From a gamma proteobacterium HTCC2207 (GTDB lineage Bacteria > Pseudomonadota > Gammaproteobacteria > Pseudomonadales > Porticoccaceae), in contig CAJJAO010000053.1 in the NCBI GenBank assembly GCA_905182265.1, forward strand, positions 1 to 48,762: a stretch of 48,762 nucleotides of DNA, written 5' to 3'. The notes below the pieces were generated by a model. That model was not told the DNA's origin. It did not search any database and saw only the letters and a program-made list of their open reading frames with translations. Below, one piece after another: positions 48,073 to 48,762 of this stretch (its first letter is position 1; every line of letters starts with the position of its first letter). A program made the position numbers and the translations under genes.

Positions 48073-48762
48073 TTAACGGTTTTCACTTGAGATTAGGTAA
48101 AACACATCGTCTGATATTTCTTTTGCATGGATATCAAAGCCGTCTCTTAGGGCTTCAAATAGTGACTCGGTGTCGCCGACTTTAAACAGGCCCCCTACTT
48201 TCATTTCTCGGGTGCTGCGTTCCGGGATAACGATTTTGAGGTTGGTGTAGCGGCTCACTTCGTTGACGACGTTTTGTAGTGGCTCAGCCTGGAATACCAG
48301 CATGCCGCGCCGCCAGGCGAGCTGGTCTTCTATTTGGTTGGCGACCAGTAATTTTATGTCGTCTAGTTCGTCGCGGCTAAAGGTGAGCATGTTGCCTGCG
48401 GTAACATTGATTTGGGTTTGCGGGTGATCTTCGTCTGTTTTTGAGGGCGTGCTGACTGGTGCTGCTAAGTCAGCGCGGTCTAGTTCAATGGTGCCTTGGG
48501 TGACTATGACTTCAACATCTATTTTGCGTACATGCACGGTAAATGCGGTGCCGATGGCGCGCACTAGGCCTTGGCCTGCGAACACTTCGAAGGGGCGATC
48601 AGGGTTGTGGGCTACATCGAAATGGGCTTCGCCTTGGACTAGCTTTAGGCGTCGGTAGTTGTCGCTGTAGTCGACTTCTAAGCGGCTATTGGTGTTTAGC
48701 TGCACGGTTGAGTTGTCGGCGAGCTGGAAGGTTTTTTGTTCGCCTACTTGGGTTGTATAGAG
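48073..48762 (-). CDS. FecR-type anti-sigma / signal transducer, C-terminal part
   Basis: The frame is open to the right window edge and covers the last 229 residues; the N-terminal cytoplasmic anti-sigma region and membrane helix lie outside. The FecR domain is clear (QKTFQLADNSTVQLNTNS, LVQGEAHFDVAHNPDRPFEV, RAIGTAFTVHV, VTQGTIELD), followed by an STN-like C-terminal domain (LQNVVNEVSRYTNLKIVIPE...GGLFKVGDTESLFEALRDG). Such proteins relay signals from TonB receptors to ECF sigma factors. No receptor gene follows on the same strand; the next gene is the converging nuclease gene. Confidence 0.9.
   Translation of the reverse strand, partial: LYTTQVGEQKTFQLADNSTVQLNTNSRLEVDYSDNYRRLKLVQGEAHFDVAHNPDRPFEVFAGQGLVRAIGTAFTVHVRKIDVEVIVTQGTIELDRADLAAPVSTPSKTDEDHPQTQINVTAGNMLTFSRDELDDIKLLVANQIEDQLAWRRGMLVFQAEPLQNVVNEVSRYTNLKIVIPERSTREMKVGGLFKVGDTESLFEALRDGFDIHAKEISDDVFYLISSENR

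Overview
The window looks like core chromosome of a gammaproteobacterium with about 50% GC. Gene content and order match the Pseudomonas/Cellvibrio-type arrangement, and a marine Cellvibrionales/SAR92-like lineage is my best guess from order and base composition; I could not test it. There is no prophage, IS element, integrase, CRISPR array or rRNA operon. Nearly every gene is a recognisable housekeeping gene, so the unusual features lie in what is missing from conserved blocks, in unusual starts and promoters, and in short tandem repeats at gene ends.

Layout. (1) 1-15401, minus strand: the translation/RNA block read as rlmE-ftsH-folP-glmM-tpiA-secG-tRNA-Leu(GAG)-djlA-tRNA-fMet-rimP-nusA-infB-rbfA-truB-rpsO-pnp, with pnp running off the left edge. 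(2) 15449-17018, plus strand: yhbY, then a DegS/AlgW-type envelope-stress protease. (3) 17077-22516, minus strand: hisC, hisD, hisG, murA, ibaG and mlaC. (4) 22654-32769, plus strand: yrbG-type exchanger, kdsD, kdsC, lptC, lptA, lptB, rpoN, hpf, ptsN, rapZ, ptsO, mgtE, darP. (5) 32779-42310, minus strand: mreB-mreC-mreD-maf-rng-yhdP-nitrilase. (6) 42613-45988, plus strand: gatC-gatA-gatB, then a small conserved PA4642-like gene. (7) 46364-48762: conserved order ends with a lone EEP-family nuclease gene and the 3' part of a fecR-like gene.

Functionally the window combines ribosome assembly and RNA turnover (rimP, nusA, infB, rbfA, truB, rpsO, pnp, rng, hpf, darP, yhbY, rlmE), envelope building (murA, glmM, kdsD/C, lptA/B/C, yhdP, mlaC, mreBCD, degS, ftsH), the sigma-54/nitrogen-PTS module (rpoN, hpf, ptsN, rapZ, ptsO), histidine synthesis and tRNA amidation (gatCAB).

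Main observations. mlaC is present but mlaF, mlaE, mlaD and mlaB are absent from their usual places. A near-consensus -24/-12 (sigma-54) promoter lies exactly between the arms of a 9-bp inverted repeat just upstream of rpoN. mreC appears to start at AUU, because its membrane anchor lies upstream of the first ATG. The initiator tRNA carries a T1.T72 mismatch instead of C1.A72. A long imperfect hairpin sits in the pnp leader. Finally, many genes carry short tandem repeats of 10-28 bp at or just beyond their 3' ends (secG, hisD, gatC, gatB, mreD; in-frame in rbfA, lptA, gatA), often beginning at the last sense codon plus stop.
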